Shown: positions 21,429 to 31,662 of the stretch, piece after piece
Numbering within the stretch: the first letter of the stretch is position 1
How the letters are laid out: every line of letters starts with the position of its first letter
Origin: Spirochaetota bacterium
Lineage (GTDB): Bacteria > Spirochaetota > GWB1-36-13 > JAKPDD01
Length of the DNA stretch: 64,000 nt
Reading direction: 5' to 3'
Assembly (NCBI GenBank): GCA_029552945.1
Contig: JAKPDD010000048.1
Span: 33,553 to 97,552, forward strand
Translations under genes and position numbers: made by a program
The notes under the pieces: model-generated
Databases searched by the model: none
What the model was told of the DNA's origin: nothing
The model's input: only the letters and a program-made list of their open reading frames with translations

Positions 21429-22157
21429 ATGAATATTATTTTAATGACAAAAAATGAGATGTTAAAAAAAGTTTTAATTCACAAATTACTTGTTGAAGGT
21501 ATAAATATTATAAACTTGAATACAATAGATGAGGTTGAAGCATCAATACCTGTAAGAGCAAGAATAGCAATAATAGATGATGATGATATAAAAGACATAA
21601 AAGAAATATTAAAAAAAGCAAGAGAAATAAAAATAAATAAAGATAAATCAACTTCAAGACTAATACTGGTTACTAAAATAAATGATAATTTCGTATTAAA
21701 GTCTCTATTTAATATAGGATTTGATCTTGTATTACAAAATAGCTTGCATCCTGATACAATTGCAGAAAAGATTCATATTTTTGTATCCAATATAGTAAAT
21801 CAGGAACACCAGAATAGACGTTATATAAGGGTAAAACCAGATAACAATGAAGAAGCAACAATTAGAATATTATCTAAAAATAATCAATATTTAACAGGGA
21901 GAATAACTGATATAAGCCTTGGGGGAATTGCAACAAAGTTTAATCAAGATATTTCAAATGATTTTGCAATAAAAGATACATTTACAAGTATCCAGATAAA
22001 TATCGGTGACAAAAACATTATTGCAGACGTATCTGTTGTAAAGACAGGTGGGGATATGGTTGCATTCCTATTTTTAAAGATGAGAGATTCTTTCAAAACA
22101 CTACTTGCTGAATATATATTTGAAAAAATACAAAAAAACCTTGATTTATTACAATAA
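21429..22157 (+). CDS. receiver-like domain plus C-terminal PilZ domain
   Basis: N-terminal IIDDDD receiver-like region; RRYIRVKP...GRITDISLGGIA matches PilZ RxxxR and D/NxSxxG. Confidence 0.8.
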   Translation: MNIILMTKNEMLKKVLIHKLLVEGINIINLNTIDEVEASIPVRARIAIIDDDDIKDIKEILKKAREIKINKDKSTSRLILVTKINDNFVLKSLFNIGFDLVLQNSLHPDTIAEKIHIFVSNIVNQEHQNRRYIRVKPDNNEEATIRILSKNNQYLTGRITDISLGGIATKFNQDISNDFAIKDTFTSIQINIGDKNIIADVSVVKTGGDMVAFLFLKMRDSFKTLLAEYIFEKIQKNLDLLQ

Positions 22158-22171
22158 GATGGCTTCTTAAT

Positions 22172-23527
22172 ATGTTAAAAGTAAGTGTTTCAGGCGTACG
22201 TGGAATATGGGGAAAAGATTTAAACCATAATATAATTATAGACTATATCAAAGCATATATAGCATATATTAAACCTAAAAAAGTATCTATTGCAACAGAT
22301 ACAAGAATAAGTGGAAATGTAATAAAATTACTTGTAAAATCTGTTTTAAACTCATATGGGATAAAAATACTAGACCTTGGTGTTCTGCCTACACCTTTAC
22401 TCCTTTATGCTGTAAATAAATTAAAACTTGATGGTGGAATCATAATAACATCAAGTCATAACCCAGTTGAGTGGAATGGGCTTAAGTTTGTAAAAAGTGG
22501 TGGAGTTTTTCTTGATAACAATGATATAAAGGTATTGCAAGAAAATTTTATAAACAAAAATTTTAAAGAGTTTTCAATTTATACATTGAAAGAGGATGAA
22601 GAATCATACAATATAATTGAAGATTATTTGGAAGAATTATCAAAATATATAGACTTTAATCTAATAAAAAAACAAAAATTTAAAATAGCAATAGATGCAG
22701 GAAATGGTGCAATATTAGCTGTAATAGACAAAATATTATCAAAGTTAAATATTGAATATACAATTATACATAAAAAACCTGGATTATTTGAAAGAAATCC
22801 TGAACCAGTTCCAGACGCACTCAATAAACTTGTAGAAAAGGTAAAAGAGACTAAATCAGAAATAGGTTTTGCATATGATCCTGATGCAGACAGGTTGGCA
22901 CTGGTAACTGAAAATGGACCTGTAGGAGAAGATTACACCCTAGCTATTGCATACCTTAATATGCTTGACAAAGGAATTAAAACAGATATAGTAATAAACT
23001 TTTCAACATCGTCCATAATAGATGAAATAGCAAAAATGTTTAATCAGAATGTATATAGATCAAAAGTTGGAGAAATTAATGTTACAGAGGAGATAAAAAA
23101 AAGAGATACACTTATAGGTGGCGAAGGAAATGGTGGTGTTATATTGTACAATTTTAACAAGTGCAGAGACAGTATTGTTGCAACTTTAATTTTACTTGAA
23201 TATCTTGCACGAAAAAAACAAAGTTTGATAGAAGTAATAGAGTCATTGCCTAAATTTTATATAATTAAAGATAAAATTGAAACTGATTGGAATAATAAAA
23301 TAATAGAAATTGTTAAAGATACTATATCTAAAAATAAGGTAACAATAGTATCAGAGTCAATAGAAGATGGACTATGGTTTAAACTTGAAAAAGGATTTTT
23401 ACACATAAGAGGATCCAATACAGAACCTATAGTAAGGATAATTGGAGAAAGTAATAAAAAAGAGTTTATAAGTAACATTATTGGAGAAATAAAAGATGGT
23501 ATCAGAAAAGGTTGTTGTTGTAATTGA
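22172..23527 (+). CDS. phosphohexomutase (phosphoglucosamine mutase/phosphomannomutase family)
   Basis: GVRGIWG, GGIIITSSHNPVEWNGLKF, AYDPDADRLALV, GGEGNGGVI, RGSNTEPIVRII. Confidence 0.92.
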   Translation: MLKVSVSGVRGIWGKDLNHNIIIDYIKAYIAYIKPKKVSIATDTRISGNVIKLLVKSVLNSYGIKILDLGVLPTPLLLYAVNKLKLDGGIIITSSHNPVEWNGLKFVKSGGVFLDNNDIKVLQENFINKNFKEFSIYTLKEDEESYNIIEDYLEELSKYIDFNLIKKQKFKIAIDAGNGAILAVIDKILSKLNIEYTIIHKKPGLFERNPEPVPDALNKLVEKVKETKSEIGFAYDPDADRLALVTENGPVGEDYTLAIAYLNMLDKGIKTDIVINFSTSSIIDEIAKMFNQNVYRSKVGEINVTEEIKKRDTLIGGEGNGGVILYNFNKCRDSIVATLILLEYLARKKQSLIEVIESLPKFYIIKDKIETDWNNKIIEIVKDTISKNKVTIVSESIEDGLWFKLEKGFLHIRGSNTEPIVRIIGESNKKEFISNIIGEIKDGIRKGCCCN

Positions 23528-24695
23528 TGATGACCCAATATTTAATACACTTGTAATAAAGCTTTTAGAACAGATAAACATAAAAGCAAAAGGTTTCTCT
23601 GAAAAATATGGTGCATTAGAGTATATTAAAGGAAATTTAAATATAGTATCCTGTATTATAATAGATGTTTTTTTACCAGGAAATCAGTTCAAAGAGATAA
23701 TTGAAGATATAAGATCTGATGTAGAGACAAGATATATTCCTATAATGGCTATAACTGGAAATAAAAAAGAAGATGTGAATAAAATATTATACTTCGCTTA
23801 TCAGGAAAGTATAGATGACTTTTTATTCAAACCAATAAACTCACACGAGTTTACACTAAGAATTGACAGATTGATTAAATTAAGAGATTCATTTATAAGT
23901 CTAAAAAACCAGATATATGACCATGATAAAATAGTAAACATACTTGAGAACAAACTAAGAGAAGTTTCAAAAATAGATGAAATCCAGAAACAAGAAATAA
24001 AATTATATCAGGAAAAGATTAAAAAAGAGAAAGAAAATTATGCGAGTGTTATACATGATATAAAGTCTGCTTTAAATAATATAAGTATGGGTATATCAAT
24101 ACTTTCAAATAACAAAAATCTTAATAGTGAGGAGAAAGATGTAATCAATGTAATATCTTCAACAGTAAACAAAATAGTTGATATATCAAAGAGCTATCTT
24201 GAACACCTAAAAAAGGAAAATGAAGAAATAAAAATAGAAAAAACAAATATAGATATACTTCTAGAAATACTTTTAAGAGAATATTATCCGAAAGCAAATG
24301 AAAAAAATGTTATGATATATCTACAGTTTCAGGATAATATCAATCCTATATACTGTGATAAAACAATAATATTAAGAATACTTAGTAACATAATTGACAA
24401 TGCTATAAAATACAACAGACCTGGCGGCTCAATAGATATAATTATAAATCAAAATAATGAGTTTACAAGAATAAACTTTATTGACACAGGTATAGGAATA
24501 GATGATAATAAACTTAACAGTATATTCCAGATGTTTTATCAGGCTGATAAAAGTGTTGAGGGTTACGGTATAGGACTTGGTTGGGTTAAAAGAATGCTTG
24601 ATAAAATAGGGGGAAAAATAAATATAAAAAGCAAAAAAGATGAGGGGACAGATGTTGAAATAATAATACCAAATAAAATTGAATTAGTTCTATAG
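23496..24695 (+). CDS. REC-HisKA-HATPase hybrid regulator/histidine kinase
   Basis: VVVIDDDPIFN...FLFKPINSHEF; VIHDIKSALNNI H-box; NIIDNAIKYNRPGG; DTGIGIDDN; GYGIGLGWVKRM. Confidence 0.9.
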   Translation: MVSEKVVVVIDDDPIFNTLVIKLLEQINIKAKGFSEKYGALEYIKGNLNIVSCIIIDVFLPGNQFKEIIEDIRSDVETRYIPIMAITGNKKEDVNKILYFAYQESIDDFLFKPINSHEFTLRIDRLIKLRDSFISLKNQIYDHDKIVNILENKLREVSKIDEIQKQEIKLYQEKIKKEKENYASVIHDIKSALNNISMGISILSNNKNLNSEEKDVINVISSTVNKIVDISKSYLEHLKKENEEIKIEKTNIDILLEILLREYYPKANEKNVMIYLQFQDNINPIYCDKTIILRILSNIIDNAIKYNRPGGSIDIIINQNNEFTRINFIDTGIGIDDNKLNSIFQMFYQADKSVEGYGIGLGWVKRMLDKIGGKINIKSKKDEGTDVEIIIPNKIELVL

Positions 24696-24873
24696 ATAAA
24701 TTAATGAATAGTTTCAAATCAAAAAAATTCAAAAAGTTATAAATTAATAATAGTGTATAAAAGATAATTCAAATCAATTAAAATAAATATTCATAACTAA
24801 AGTAATGTAAAAGATTAATCATTTAATTAAATTTTAGTATTAAAATTTTTAACCAAAATTTAGGGAGAAAATT

Positions 24874-26070
24874 ATGAAGATAGTTTTAGCTTATTCAGGT
24901 GGACTTGATACATCAATAATATTAAAATGGCTTAAAGATAAATATAATGCTGATGTTATAGCATTTTGTGCAAACATAGGACAGGAAGAAGAGTTAACAG
25001 GACTTGAAGAAAAAGCAAAGAAAACAGGTGCATCAAAAATATATATAGAAGACCTAAGGAAAGAGTTTGTTGAAGAATATGTTTTTAAGTGCCTTAAGGC
25101 AAATGCAATATATGAAGATAGATATTTATTAGGAACATCGATAGCAAGACCACTTATTGCTAAAAAACAGGTTGAAATAGCTTTAAAAGAAAAAGCTGAT
25201 GCTGTTGCTCATGGTGCAACAGGAAAGGGAAATGACCAGGTAAGGTTTGAACTCACATTTAAGGCCCTTGCCCCACATCTTAAAATAATTGCTCCATGGA
25301 GAGAATGGAGTTTTTCATCAAGACAGGAACTTATAGAATACGCAAAATCTCAGGGTATTGATGTACCAGTTACAAAAGAAAAACCATATTCAATGGATAG
25401 AAATCTTATTCATATAAGCTACGAAGGTGGAATATTAGAAGATCCATACAGAGAACCTGATGAGGATATGTTCAGACTAACTAATTCAGTAAATAAAACT
25501 CCAGATGAACCTGAATATATAGAAATTGAGTTTGAAAAAGGAATACCTATAAAAATAGATGGTAAAAAAATGTCAGGTCTTGAAATAATGGAAAAAGTAA
25601 ATAAACTTGGAAGAAAACATGGCATAGGAAGAATAGATATTGTTGAAAACAGGCTTGTTGGTATAAAGTCAAGGGGTGTTTATGAGACACCAGGTCTGAC
25701 AATACTTATGAATGCACACCAGGCATTAGAAACTATAACTCTTGAAAAAGATGTTTATCATTATAAACAGAGAGTAGCATTAGAGTATGCTGAACTTGTA
25801 TATAATGGCAAGTGGTTTCATCCTCTAAAAGAAGCACTTGACTCATTTATAGACAAAACACAGGAAACAGTAAACGGTACAGTAAGACTTAAACTATATA
25901 AAGGACACTGCATTGTTGTGGGAAGAAAGTCTGATAATTCTCTATACAATACTAAACTCTCTTCTTTTGAAGAAGCAGGTGGCTACTCTCAAAAAGATGC
26001 TGAAGGTTTTATAAACATATATGGACTTAGCACCAGAGAGTTTGGAAAAATAAAGAAATGGTTAAAGTAA
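24874..26070 (+). CDS. argG: argininosuccinate synthase
   Basis: [51 protein letters not shown]. Confidence 0.97.
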   Translation: MKIVLAYSGGLDTSIILKWLKDKYNADVIAFCANIGQEEELTGLEEKAKKTGASKIYIEDLRKEFVEEYVFKCLKANAIYEDRYLLGTSIARPLIAKKQVEIALKEKADAVAHGATGKGNDQVRFELTFKALAPHLKIIAPWREWSFSSRQELIEYAKSQGIDVPVTKEKPYSMDRNLIHISYEGGILEDPYREPDEDMFRLTNSVNKTPDEPEYIEIEFEKGIPIKIDGKKMSGLEIMEKVNKLGRKHGIGRIDIVENRLVGIKSRGVYETPGLTILMNAHQALETITLEKDVYHYKQRVALEYAELVYNGKWFHPLKEALDSFIDKTQETVNGTVRLKLYKGHCIVVGRKSDNSLYNTKLSSFEEAGGYSQKDAEGFINIYGLSTREFGKIKKWLK

Positions 26071-26837
26071 TAAAACAGAAAAAATGTTTCTCTTATTTTA
26101 AAAGTAGTAATAAAAAAGTATTAAAAATATTAATAATAGTAATACTGTTAAACCCAATATCTTTATTTTCTAAGAGAGAAGATTATAAAACACAAATATA
26201 TTATAAAAAAAATGATCCTATAAAAGAGATTTATAAAATAAAAAGTATCTTAGAAAAGAAAAAAGATTATGATACATTGATAAAATACAGTCAAAAAATA
26301 TTTATAATTTCAGCATTTTTCAGAGATAAAGTAAAAAACAAAGAGGAATTAATCAACATAGTAAACGATGGAATAAACTCTGCTAGAGAAGCATTGGCAA
26401 TAAAAAATAGTGTTGAAGCAAGAGCACTACTTGCTTTCTGTTATACTCAAAAAGCAGATCTTGAGAGAAGTCTAAGTTATGCAAGAATTTCAAAAGATAT
26501 ACTTGAAAATATAATAAGAGAGGAACCCAATTTTATGAACGGTATAGGATATACTATTCTGGGAAAACTATATTATGAGGTTCCTGGCTGGCCAATATCA
26601 TTTGGAAGCAATAAAAAAGCATTAGAATACCTTGAGATAGCACTAAAAAAAGATAAAAATAATCCTTATAATTATCTTTTTATGGCAGAAATCCTTTTAG
26701 ATGAGGGATATAAAAGTGAAGCTAAAAAATTACTTGAAACAGCCTTAATGATACCAAATAGAAAAGATTTTTATGAAGAAGATCAAAAGTGTAAAGAGAT
26801 AATAAGTTATATTATTAAAAAAGATATAATAGATTAA
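26058..26837 (+). CDS. TPR protein resembling TRAP-transporter TatT-type proteins
   Basis: [42 protein letters not shown]; overlaps argG by 13 bp. Confidence 0.6.
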   Translation: MVKVIKQKKCFSYFKSSNKKVLKILIIVILLNPISLFSKREDYKTQIYYKKNDPIKEIYKIKSILEKKKDYDTLIKYSQKIFIISAFFRDKVKNKEELINIVNDGINSAREALAIKNSVEARALLAFCYTQKADLERSLSYARISKDILENIIREEPNFMNGIGYTILGKLYYEVPGWPISFGSNKKALEYLEIALKKDKNNPYNYLFMAEILLDEGYKSEAKKLLETALMIPNRKDFYEEDQKCKEIISYIIKKDIID

Positions 26838-26880
26838 AAATAAGTCTTATACTTTTAAAAAATCTTATTTAAGTAAAAAA

Positions 26881-27684
26881 CTATTTAAAGTACAGATCTT
26901 CTCTTCTATCAGTAAAAATATTATTAAGCAAGTTAAGGCTCTTATCTCTTGCTTCATTTATATCAATATACACACTCTTAATCTCCTCTCTATCTGTCGA
27001 GTATTTTAGTATTTTCCCTTTAGGACTTACTATCCTTGACATACCAATAAACTTTAAAACTTCATCACCTACTTTCTCTTCTCCAATTCTATCAGCTAAA
27101 ACTATAAAAACTCTATTCTCAAGGGCCCTTGTTATAGTTGCAGCAGGACAATAAGGCATAACAAGATTTGCTGCATGAAGAATAATATCAGAGCCTTTCA
27201 ATGCTAAAGTTCTTGCAACCTCAGGAAAAAACCAGTCAAAACATATCATAAGACCCAATCTTATATCCATTCCTCTTATGTTTACAGTTACAGGTTCTAT
27301 AGGAGAGTTTGCAGTATCAAAAAGTTTTTTTTCCTTATAAAATAAATGATTTTTCCTATAAACATAAAAACTTCCATCAGGTTTTATAATCATAGCTGAA
27401 TTATATATTTTATTATAACTCTTTTCTGGAAATCCAAAATATATTGCCATATCTCTTTTTTTAGCTATTTTGCTTAAAAATTGGTAGGTCCTACCTGTAG
27501 GTTCTTCAGCAACAGTTTCTAATAATGATCTATCCGGGAAAAAATAGCCAGTCGCAAATAACTCAGGTAATACTAAAATGTCAATATTTTTTTTATACGA
27601 TTCTATAATTTTTCCTGCTTTCTCAAGATTATAATCAATATTCATAAACTCTGGATTAAACTGAAGATATCCAACACTTATCAT
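26881..27684 (-). CDS. carbon-nitrogen hydrolase (nitrilase superfamily)
   Basis: Catalytic E/K/C candidates: LPELFATGYF, YRKNHLFYKEK, GLMICFDWFFPEVAR. Confidence 0.9.
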   Translation of the reverse strand: MISVGYLQFNPEFMNIDYNLEKAGKIIESYKKNIDILVLPELFATGYFFPDRSLLETVAEEPTGRTYQFLSKIAKKRDMAIYFGFPEKSYNKIYNSAMIIKPDGSFYVYRKNHLFYKEKKLFDTANSPIEPVTVNIRGMDIRLGLMICFDWFFPEVARTLALKGSDIILHAANLVMPYCPAATITRALENRVFIVLADRIGEEKVGDEVLKFIGMSRIVSPKGKILKYSTDREEIKSVYIDINEARDKSLNLLNNIFTDRREDLYFK

Positions 27685-27688
27685 GGTA

Positions 27689-28690
27689 TTACTCTAAAAT
27701 CTTTGATATACTAATATTTTTATTTATATTATAAATCACTTTTGCAAAAAGTGCAGAAACACTAACAGATTTATACCATGGATTTTTATCCAAAAAATCT
27801 TTTTCCCTATTTACACAATCCGTTGTTATGAAAGACTTAATAATCCCCTCTCTATAAGCATTAGCCATTCTCTCATCACCACCACCACTTAGAAATGGAA
27901 ATGTTGTTACCACATGTATATCTTTTGCCCCATTATCCTTTAATAGTTTTGCAGCATTTATAATAGTACCACCTGTATCAACCATATCATCAATTATAAG
28001 TGTATTTTTATTTTCAACATCACCTATAAGACTCATAACCTCAATAGTACTTACTTTTGAATAATCTCTTGCTTTATAAATAACAGCAAACCCTTTTTCA
28101 AGTTTTTTTGCATAAAATCTTGCCCTATCAACACCACCTGCATCAGGTGCAACAACAACAAAGTCATCAATACTGTTCTTTATTTCATCTATAAATACAG
28201 CTGAAGCATGAATATTCTCAAGTTTTGCTCTGTCAAAAAAACCTGCTATAGCTTCAGCATGAATGTCTATTGTAATAATTCTATCAGCCCCAGTATCTTC
28301 AAGAAATCTTGATGCAAGTTTTGCAGTTATGCCCTCCCTTTCTTTCCTTCTCTCCTGTCTTGAATATGGGAATTGGGGTATAACAGCTGTTATCCTTCCT
28401 GCATCAGATTGTCTTGCAGCATCAATTGCAGTAAGAAGAGCAATAAAATTATCATTAACACTCCTATTAGAAGTCGGATCATAAAAAAGTTGAAATATAT
28501 AAACATCGTCTCCTCTTATAGGCTCTTTTATTACAGTCTTAACCTCACCATTCTTAAACCAAACTTCCTCTGTATTTATTATTTTAATATTAGCAGTATG
28601 ATCAGATATTGTTTTTAGATAACTAAATATTTTTTCACCAAAAGAATTAGCACTATTACAAAGTATTAAACTTATATTGTTGTTTATCAT
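27689..28690 (-). CDS. prs: ribose-phosphate pyrophosphokinase
   Basis: IPQFPYSRQERR, DIHAEAIAGFF, VAPDAGGVDRAR, TLIIDDMVDTGGTIINAA. Confidence 0.9.
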   Translation of the reverse strand: MINNNISLILCNSANSFGEKIFSYLKTISDHTANIKIINTEEVWFKNGEVKTVIKEPIRGDDVYIFQLFYDPTSNRSVNDNFIALLTAIDAARQSDAGRITAVIPQFPYSRQERRKEREGITAKLASRFLEDTGADRIITIDIHAEAIAGFFDRAKLENIHASAVFIDEIKNSIDDFVVVAPDAGGVDRARFYAKKLEKGFAVIYKARDYSKVSTIEVMSLIGDVENKNTLIIDDMVDTGGTIINAAKLLKDNGAKDIHVVTTFPFLSGGGDERMANAYREGIIKSFITTDCVNREKDFLDKNPWYKSVSVSALFAKVIYNINKNISISKILE

Positions 28691-29421
28691 AAAAGCTCCT
28701 TCCTTATTTTTTCCCAGGATTGATTTGAATCAATCAAAAATATCTTATTTATACCTACTTTTTTATAAGCCATTATATCAGATTCTCTATCACCAATACC
28801 AGCAATTATTTCAAGACCAGTCTCTTTAACAAGGTCCCTAATTTTTTTTACTTTATATGAATAACTCTTAAATGGATCGTATTTCATTGACCAAAGAAAA
28901 ACAGGGGCAATTGGAAAGTCATTACTAATTATCCACTCTTTTGTTGTGTTTGTAAACATATCATGCCTATGAGTAAGATAAAGTATATAATACTTTTCCG
29001 AAATCTCCTTTAATACATTCCTTGCACCATTTATAGGAGTAAGTCCTAATCCAAAAATAAAAAGCATGTATGAAAAATTAACAATTGTATTATCAATATC
29101 GCAAACTACAAGTTGATTTTTTTTCTCAGGTGAAATAATCAAAACATTCAAAATACCTGGTTCTGTGTCATATTTTTTAAGCTTTACTTTAAGTGAGTAT
29201 AAACCTGGTTTTTCAAAATTATAAGTGGTATAAAACCTTCCATTTACATCTGTTCTTACTTCAGAAATCTTAGTATTATTATGGTATATCTCCAATTCCT
29301 CATTTTTTATTGAAAAATTAAACCATAAAAACCTTGAGACCCATCCCTCAAGAATAACTTCAGTATTTTTAGATATTTTATCAACACAGTTTATTATCAC
29401 TCTATTTTCCCCTTTTTTCAA
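28687..29421 (-). CDS. beta-sandwich-like N-terminal region plus HAD phosphatase (App1/LNS2-like)
   Basis: VVCDIDNTIVNF, LYLTHRHDMFTNTTKEWI, IAGIGDRESDIMAYKKVGI; N-terminal EVILEGWVSRF...VRTDVNGRFYTTYNFEKPGLYSL. Confidence 0.7.
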   Translation of the reverse strand: MKKGENRVIINCVDKISKNTEVILEGWVSRFLWFNFSIKNEELEIYHNNTKISEVRTDVNGRFYTTYNFEKPGLYSLKVKLKKYDTEPGILNVLIISPEKKNQLVVCDIDNTIVNFSYMLFIFGLGLTPINGARNVLKEISEKYYILYLTHRHDMFTNTTKEWIISNDFPIAPVFLWSMKYDPFKSYSYKVKKIRDLVKETGLEIIAGIGDRESDIMAYKKVGINKIFLIDSNQSWEKIRKELL

Positions 29422-31252
29422 GATAAATAATAAGGTGCCATATATCAGCAGGTTTTATCCCCTGTATTCTACTTGCCTGACCTAAACTTAAAGGTCTTAT
29501 TTTATCAAGTTTTTCTGCCGCCTCTTTTTTCAAGTTAGGAACTTTTTTATAATCAATATCACCAGGTATTATTCTATTTTCAAATTTTTTAAACTTTTCA
29601 ATCTGCTGATTCTGGTTGTTTATATAACCCTCATACTTACAATCAACATAAACTCTAAATAAGGTATCATAATCAATGTCCTTAAAAATATCAAGCTTTT
29701 TTGCATCTTCAGGTTTAAGTCCTTTTGTAAAAGCTTTAGAAAGTGTATCACCTGGTTTTATTTTATCATTTTCTTTTAAAAAATCAAATTTTTCAATATC
29801 TTTTTTAAATAGTTTATAAGTTTTAGCCTCCTCTATTTTATCCCTCTTTTTTTTCATTCTGTCTAAAAAATTTCTATAATCTGCCTCACTAATAGAGCCA
29901 ACTTCAAAAGCAATAGGCATAAGTCTTTCATCAGCATTATCATACCTAAGGTTAAGTCTATATTCAGCACTGGATGTAAACAATCTATAGGGTTCTGAAA
30001 GCGGTTTATTTATAATATCGTCTATCATTATACCTATATATGAATCACTTCTATGTAGTATCAGTGGTTTTTTACCTTTTATTTTAAGAGCAGCATTTAT
30101 TCCTGCAACAAGCCCCTGGGCTGCTGCCTCCTCATAACCACTGGTACCATTTATCTGCCCAGCAAAAAAAAGATTTTTAACTACTTTACTCTCAAGTGTT
30201 GGATAAAGTTGCTGGGGATCAGCAAAGTCATACTCTATAGCATAACCTATTTTAAGTATTTGAGCATTTTCAAGACCAGGTATAGTTCTAATAAATTCTT
30301 TTTGAACACTTTCAGGTAAAGAGGATGACATACCATTAACATAGACAGAATTGTGATAAAGAGTTTCTGGCTCAAGAAAAAGTTGATGCCTTTTTTTATC
30401 AGAAAATTTAACAACCTTATCCTCAAGCGATGGGCAATAGCGAGGCCCTATACCTTCAATCTCTTTTGTTCCATAAAGTGGAGAAAGGTGAAGATTTTTC
30501 ATTATTATCTCATGAGTTCTTTCATTAGTATATGTAATGTAGCAGTTAACTTTTGATTGAGGAATAAAGTCACTTGAATATGAAAAAGCAAAGAAATTTT
30601 CCTGATTTTCCTGTTTTTCAACTTTTGAATAATCAATAGTTCTACCATTAATTCTAGCAGGAGTGCCTGTCTTCATTCGTCCAAGTTTAATTCCTGCAGC
30701 TCTTAGCGAATCAGAAAGATTATAAGAAGCTTTATCACCAAATCTACCTGCTTTTTCTTTATAATCACCTATATGTATAAGCCCACGAAGAAAAGTTCCT
30801 GTTGTAAGAATAACAATATCAGAATAATATTTCATATTTCTTTCAGTTACAATACCTTTACAAACTCCAGTTTCTACTATTATCTCAGCTGCTGTGTCCT
30901 GAATTATAGTAAGGTTAGGTTCATTTTCCATTACTTTTCTCATAAAAAGAGAGTATAATACTTTATCAGCCTGGGCTCTTGGAGACCATACAGCAGGACC
31001 TTTTGATAAATTAAGCATTCTAAACTGAATCCCAGTATAGTCTATAGTTTTTGCCATCTGCCCACCAAGTGCATCTATTTCACGTACAACAATTCCTTTA
31101 GCAACCCCACCTATAGATGGATTACACGACATCTCAGCTATATGGTCAACATTTATAGTTATGCAAAGAGTTTTAAGTCCCATTCTACTTGTTATAAGAC
31201 TTGCTTCAATACCAGCATGACCTGCACCAACAACTATAATATCATACTTCAA
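29402..31252 (-). CDS. mnmG: tRNA uridine-5-carboxymethylaminomethyl modification enzyme MnmG
   Basis: VVGAGHAGIEASLITSRMG, CNPSIGGVAKG, GRMKTGTPARI, FFAGQINGTSGYEEAAAQGLVAG. Confidence 0.97.
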   Translation of the reverse strand: MKYDIIVVGAGHAGIEASLITSRMGLKTLCITINVDHIAEMSCNPSIGGVAKGIVVREIDALGGQMAKTIDYTGIQFRMLNLSKGPAVWSPRAQADKVLYSLFMRKVMENEPNLTIIQDTAAEIIVETGVCKGIVTERNMKYYSDIVILTTGTFLRGLIHIGDYKEKAGRFGDKASYNLSDSLRAAGIKLGRMKTGTPARINGRTIDYSKVEKQENQENFFAFSYSSDFIPQSKVNCYITYTNERTHEIIMKNLHLSPLYGTKEIEGIGPRYCPSLEDKVVKFSDKKRHQLFLEPETLYHNSVYVNGMSSSLPESVQKEFIRTIPGLENAQILKIGYAIEYDFADPQQLYPTLESKVVKNLFFAGQINGTSGYEEAAAQGLVAGINAALKIKGKKPLILHRSDSYIGIMIDDIINKPLSEPYRLFTSSAEYRLNLRYDNADERLMPIAFEVGSISEADYRNFLDRMKKKRDKIEEAKTYKLFKKDIEKFDFLKENDKIKPGDTLSKAFTKGLKPEDAKKLDIFKDIDYDTLFRVYVDCKYEGYINNQNQQIEKFKKFENRIIPGDIDYKKVPNLKKEAAEKLDKIRPLSLGQASRIQGIKPADIWHLIIYLEKRGK

Positions 31253-31419
31253 TATGTTTTACTCCATTTTTCAAATCAAAATTTTAAGAATAAAATTTAC
31301 AAAATATTATTATATTTTTAAAGATAATTAGTAAAACTATTATTTTTTAATTAATAATTTTATTTTAATCTAAAAATTATTTAAATTTGATAAAATACAA
31401 AAAATCCAGGAGTTATAAA

Positions 31420-31629
31420 ATGATGAACATACCAGGTGATATTCAAAAAATGATAGAAAAGTACATGCAAATGTTTCAGAACCCAGAAAAAGCATTAGAA
31501 TTTTTTCAGGAGTTCTATAAGAGTTATGTAGATCCTGCTATGTGGCAAGACTTTATGAAAAAGTATCTTGATATGTTCCAGGGTTGTTTTAATATCTTCG
31601 GTTCAACATCAGATAATAAAAAAAAGTAA
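31420..31629 (+). CDS. small hypothetical protein (amphipathic, Met/Phe-rich)
   Basis: MMNIPGDIQKMIEKYMQMFQNPEKALEFFQEFYKSYVDPAMWQDFMKKYLDMFQGCFNIF...; AGGAG 8-12 nt upstream of ATG. Confidence 0.65.
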   Translation: MMNIPGDIQKMIEKYMQMFQNPEKALEFFQEFYKSYVDPAMWQDFMKKYLDMFQGCFNIFGSTSDNKKK

Positions 31630-31639
31630 TATAGAAGAT

Positions 31640-31662
31640 AAAGCAGGCACAAAACCTGCTTT
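31640..31662. terminator. possible bidirectional terminator hairpin between convergent genes
   Basis: AAAGCAGG-CACAAAA-CCTGCTTT stem-loop; weak U-tract. Confidence 0.45.

Noticed and set aside
24696-24873. Possible ArgR box upstream of argG
   Set aside because: Only an isolated TATTCAT-like half-site in very AT-rich DNA; no convincing palindrome.
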